A stretch of 64,000 bases of DNA, taken from NCBI RefSeq assembly GCF_052857255.1, contig NC_135498.1, positions 88,280,757-88,344,756 on the forward strand, given 5' to 3'. The notes beneath the pieces were generated by a model. That model was given only the letters and a program-made list of their open reading frames with translations, made no database searches and was not told the origin of the DNA. A program made the position numbers and the translations under genes. This stretch comes from Amblyomma americanum. Lineage: Eukaryota; Arthropoda; Arachnida; Ixodida; Ixodidae. How positions within the stretch are numbered: position 1 is the first letter of the stretch; each line of letters begins with the position of its first letter. Shown in pieces: positions 62,989 through 64,000 of this stretch.

Positions 62989-64000
62989 AAGTAATTTCTG
63001 CCAATTTGGTGCACCGATCTGACATGGTGGATTTTGGAATGTGCAGATTGGTGTCCTAACCTTGTGTGCACGGAACGAATTGAGGCTGTGTATGTGTGTG
63101 CGCAGTGCTGCTTGGAACCTTGTGGCCGGACTTTTATGTCACACTGACAGCAAGTGTCCGCGTGACATTCTTGGTTGGGAGGTGTGGAGTTCGCTGACCT
63201 TTCTGCGAACTCAACTCCGACTACTCAAACGACATACACGCATTACGTCAAAAAATAAAAATGTTGCTATCGGAAGCAAAAAGATTTTTCAATCACGCTC
63301 TTAGTCGTTGTCTGAGAAATTCTTAAGGAAAGTTTTGGCACTATCTTGATAAAACAAAGGAAGCATTAAAGCATGTGCCAGTGGGAGCCGAACTTATTGC
63401 AGATGAATCGGATATAGCAGACCACTTTATTAAATATTTCCAATCGGTATTCGCAAGAAACACGAGCCAAAGCGATGTGCACGACGAAGCACATCCTGGT
63501 GAAACTTCTATCGATACTGACAGCTTTACCCAGAGTGGCGTGTTTTTAGCAACTCATACAATTAGACGAAACGAAAGCTATCGGTCCGGATGGAATACCT
63601 ACATGCTTCTTGAAAAGGTACGCTTAATGAATGTCCTTCTACTTGGTAATTATATTCCGAAAACCACTCGCAACTCATTATTTACTGCAAAACTGCCTCT
63701 CTGCCATTGTTATACCCATATTTAAAAGTGTCAGTCGCACACTCATGAACAACTATCCGCCTGTGTCGCTTACTTAAATCTGCTGTAAGGTTATGGAACA
63801 TGTTATTGAGAAACATATTTTTCTTAGAAACAAACGGACTACTTTCTTAATGTTAGCATGGATTTCGTCGAGGGTTTTCAACAGTGACCTTTCTAAAGTT
63901 GTAGATGACCGAGGACAGATTGATGCTACTAGTGCGAAAGCCTTTAATGGCTCATACTCGCGTTGACCGTCCGTCCGGTCACGTGACCTCTCGGTGTCCG

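Larger units (their letters stand above)
60016..63182 (+). mobile_element. LTR-retrotransposon-derived segment (5' LTR, leader, gag), no 3' LTR
   Basis: Inserted in the L2/CR1-like element and flanked by an exact 30-bp direct repeat (59986-60015 and 63183-63212). Contents: about 170 bp of GC-rich sequence, an LTR-like region with TATA and AATAAA, three primer-binding-site-like repeats, a repetitive leader with GTCAGCGAGCTGCTGA motifs (about 61035-61240), and a gag-type ORF. There is no pol and no second LTR. Confidence 0.7.
59050..63960 (+). mobile_element. L2/CR1-like non-LTR retrotransposon, interrupted
   Basis: First part 59050-60015: endonuclease with LLNARSILNKV, HPHVVCITETWL, GAIYRPPNTSPDF, TDDLNLPHIDW (lost Gly before Asp), ISDHKFI, then the linker region ITRDIIHARRKL. 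Second part 63183-63960: pre-RT region (FWHYLDKTKEALKHVPVG, ADHFIKYFQSVFA), KAIGPDGIP-like, and FKSVSRTLMNNYPPVSL, up to the RT motif A region (DDRGQIDAT, KAFNG) near the window edge. The two parts are collinear across the LTR/gag insert. Frameshifts and stops throughout. Confidence 0.8.

Overview
The window looks like nuclear DNA from a hard tick (Ixodidae, probably a metastriate). The reasons are: at least 19 copies or fragments of the tRNA-headed SINE that I recognise as the ixodid Ruka type; a spliced, intron-containing cytochrome P450 gene of arthropod CYP2-clan type; and a dense mix of Penelope-like, I-like, RTE-like, L2/CR1-like and Ty3/gypsy-like retroelements. Nothing prokaryotic is present.

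Region by region. (1) 1-4808, minus strand: the 5' portion of a cytochrome P450 gene. Three complete exons and the first 32 nt of a fourth are visible, joined by GT-AG introns in compatible phases. A TATA box lies about 125 bp upstream of the ATG, in a CpG-rich stretch. The gene runs off the left edge before the I-helix and heme-binding exons. Its introns hold two foldback elements and a 120-bp tandem duplication. (2) 4.8-19 kb: mostly non-coding, with several CpG-rich islands, one foldback element, one SINE of a second family, a 91-bp tandem duplication and a possible solo LTR. (3) 19-39.7 kb and 47.6-48.4 kb: a tandem segmental duplication carrying three decayed copies (A, B, C) of an unrecognised gene family with leucine-rich-repeat-like segments, surrounded by SINEs. 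Two more fragments (D, E) lie at 54-57.6 kb. (4) 24.1-28.05 kb, inside copy A: about 70 tandem 56-bp units, grown from a single segment that is present once in copies B, C and D. The array is open in all three forward frames for about 3.7 kb and shows higher-order (7-, 6- and 5-mer) organisation. (5) 39.7-47.6 kb: a nearly full-length but mutated I-like non-LTR retrotransposon inserted in the 3' flank of copy C. It is itself interrupted by a Penelope-like element with an uninterrupted 704-codon RT + GIY-YIG frame. (6) 48.3-54 kb: fragments of non-LTR elements, including a twin-priming-like inversion, and an RTE-like element split by a 973-bp foldback transposon. (7) 55.0-57.1 kb: an internally deleted gypsy-like element. 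(8) 59.05-64 kb: an L2/CR1-like element interrupted by an LTR/gag segment that is flanked by an exact 30-bp direct repeat.

The only gene I would call functional from sequence alone is the P450. The Penelope-like ORF is the only uninterrupted transposon gene. The rest is layered decay, and because duplicated blocks preserve empty sites, the order of several insertions can be read directly.
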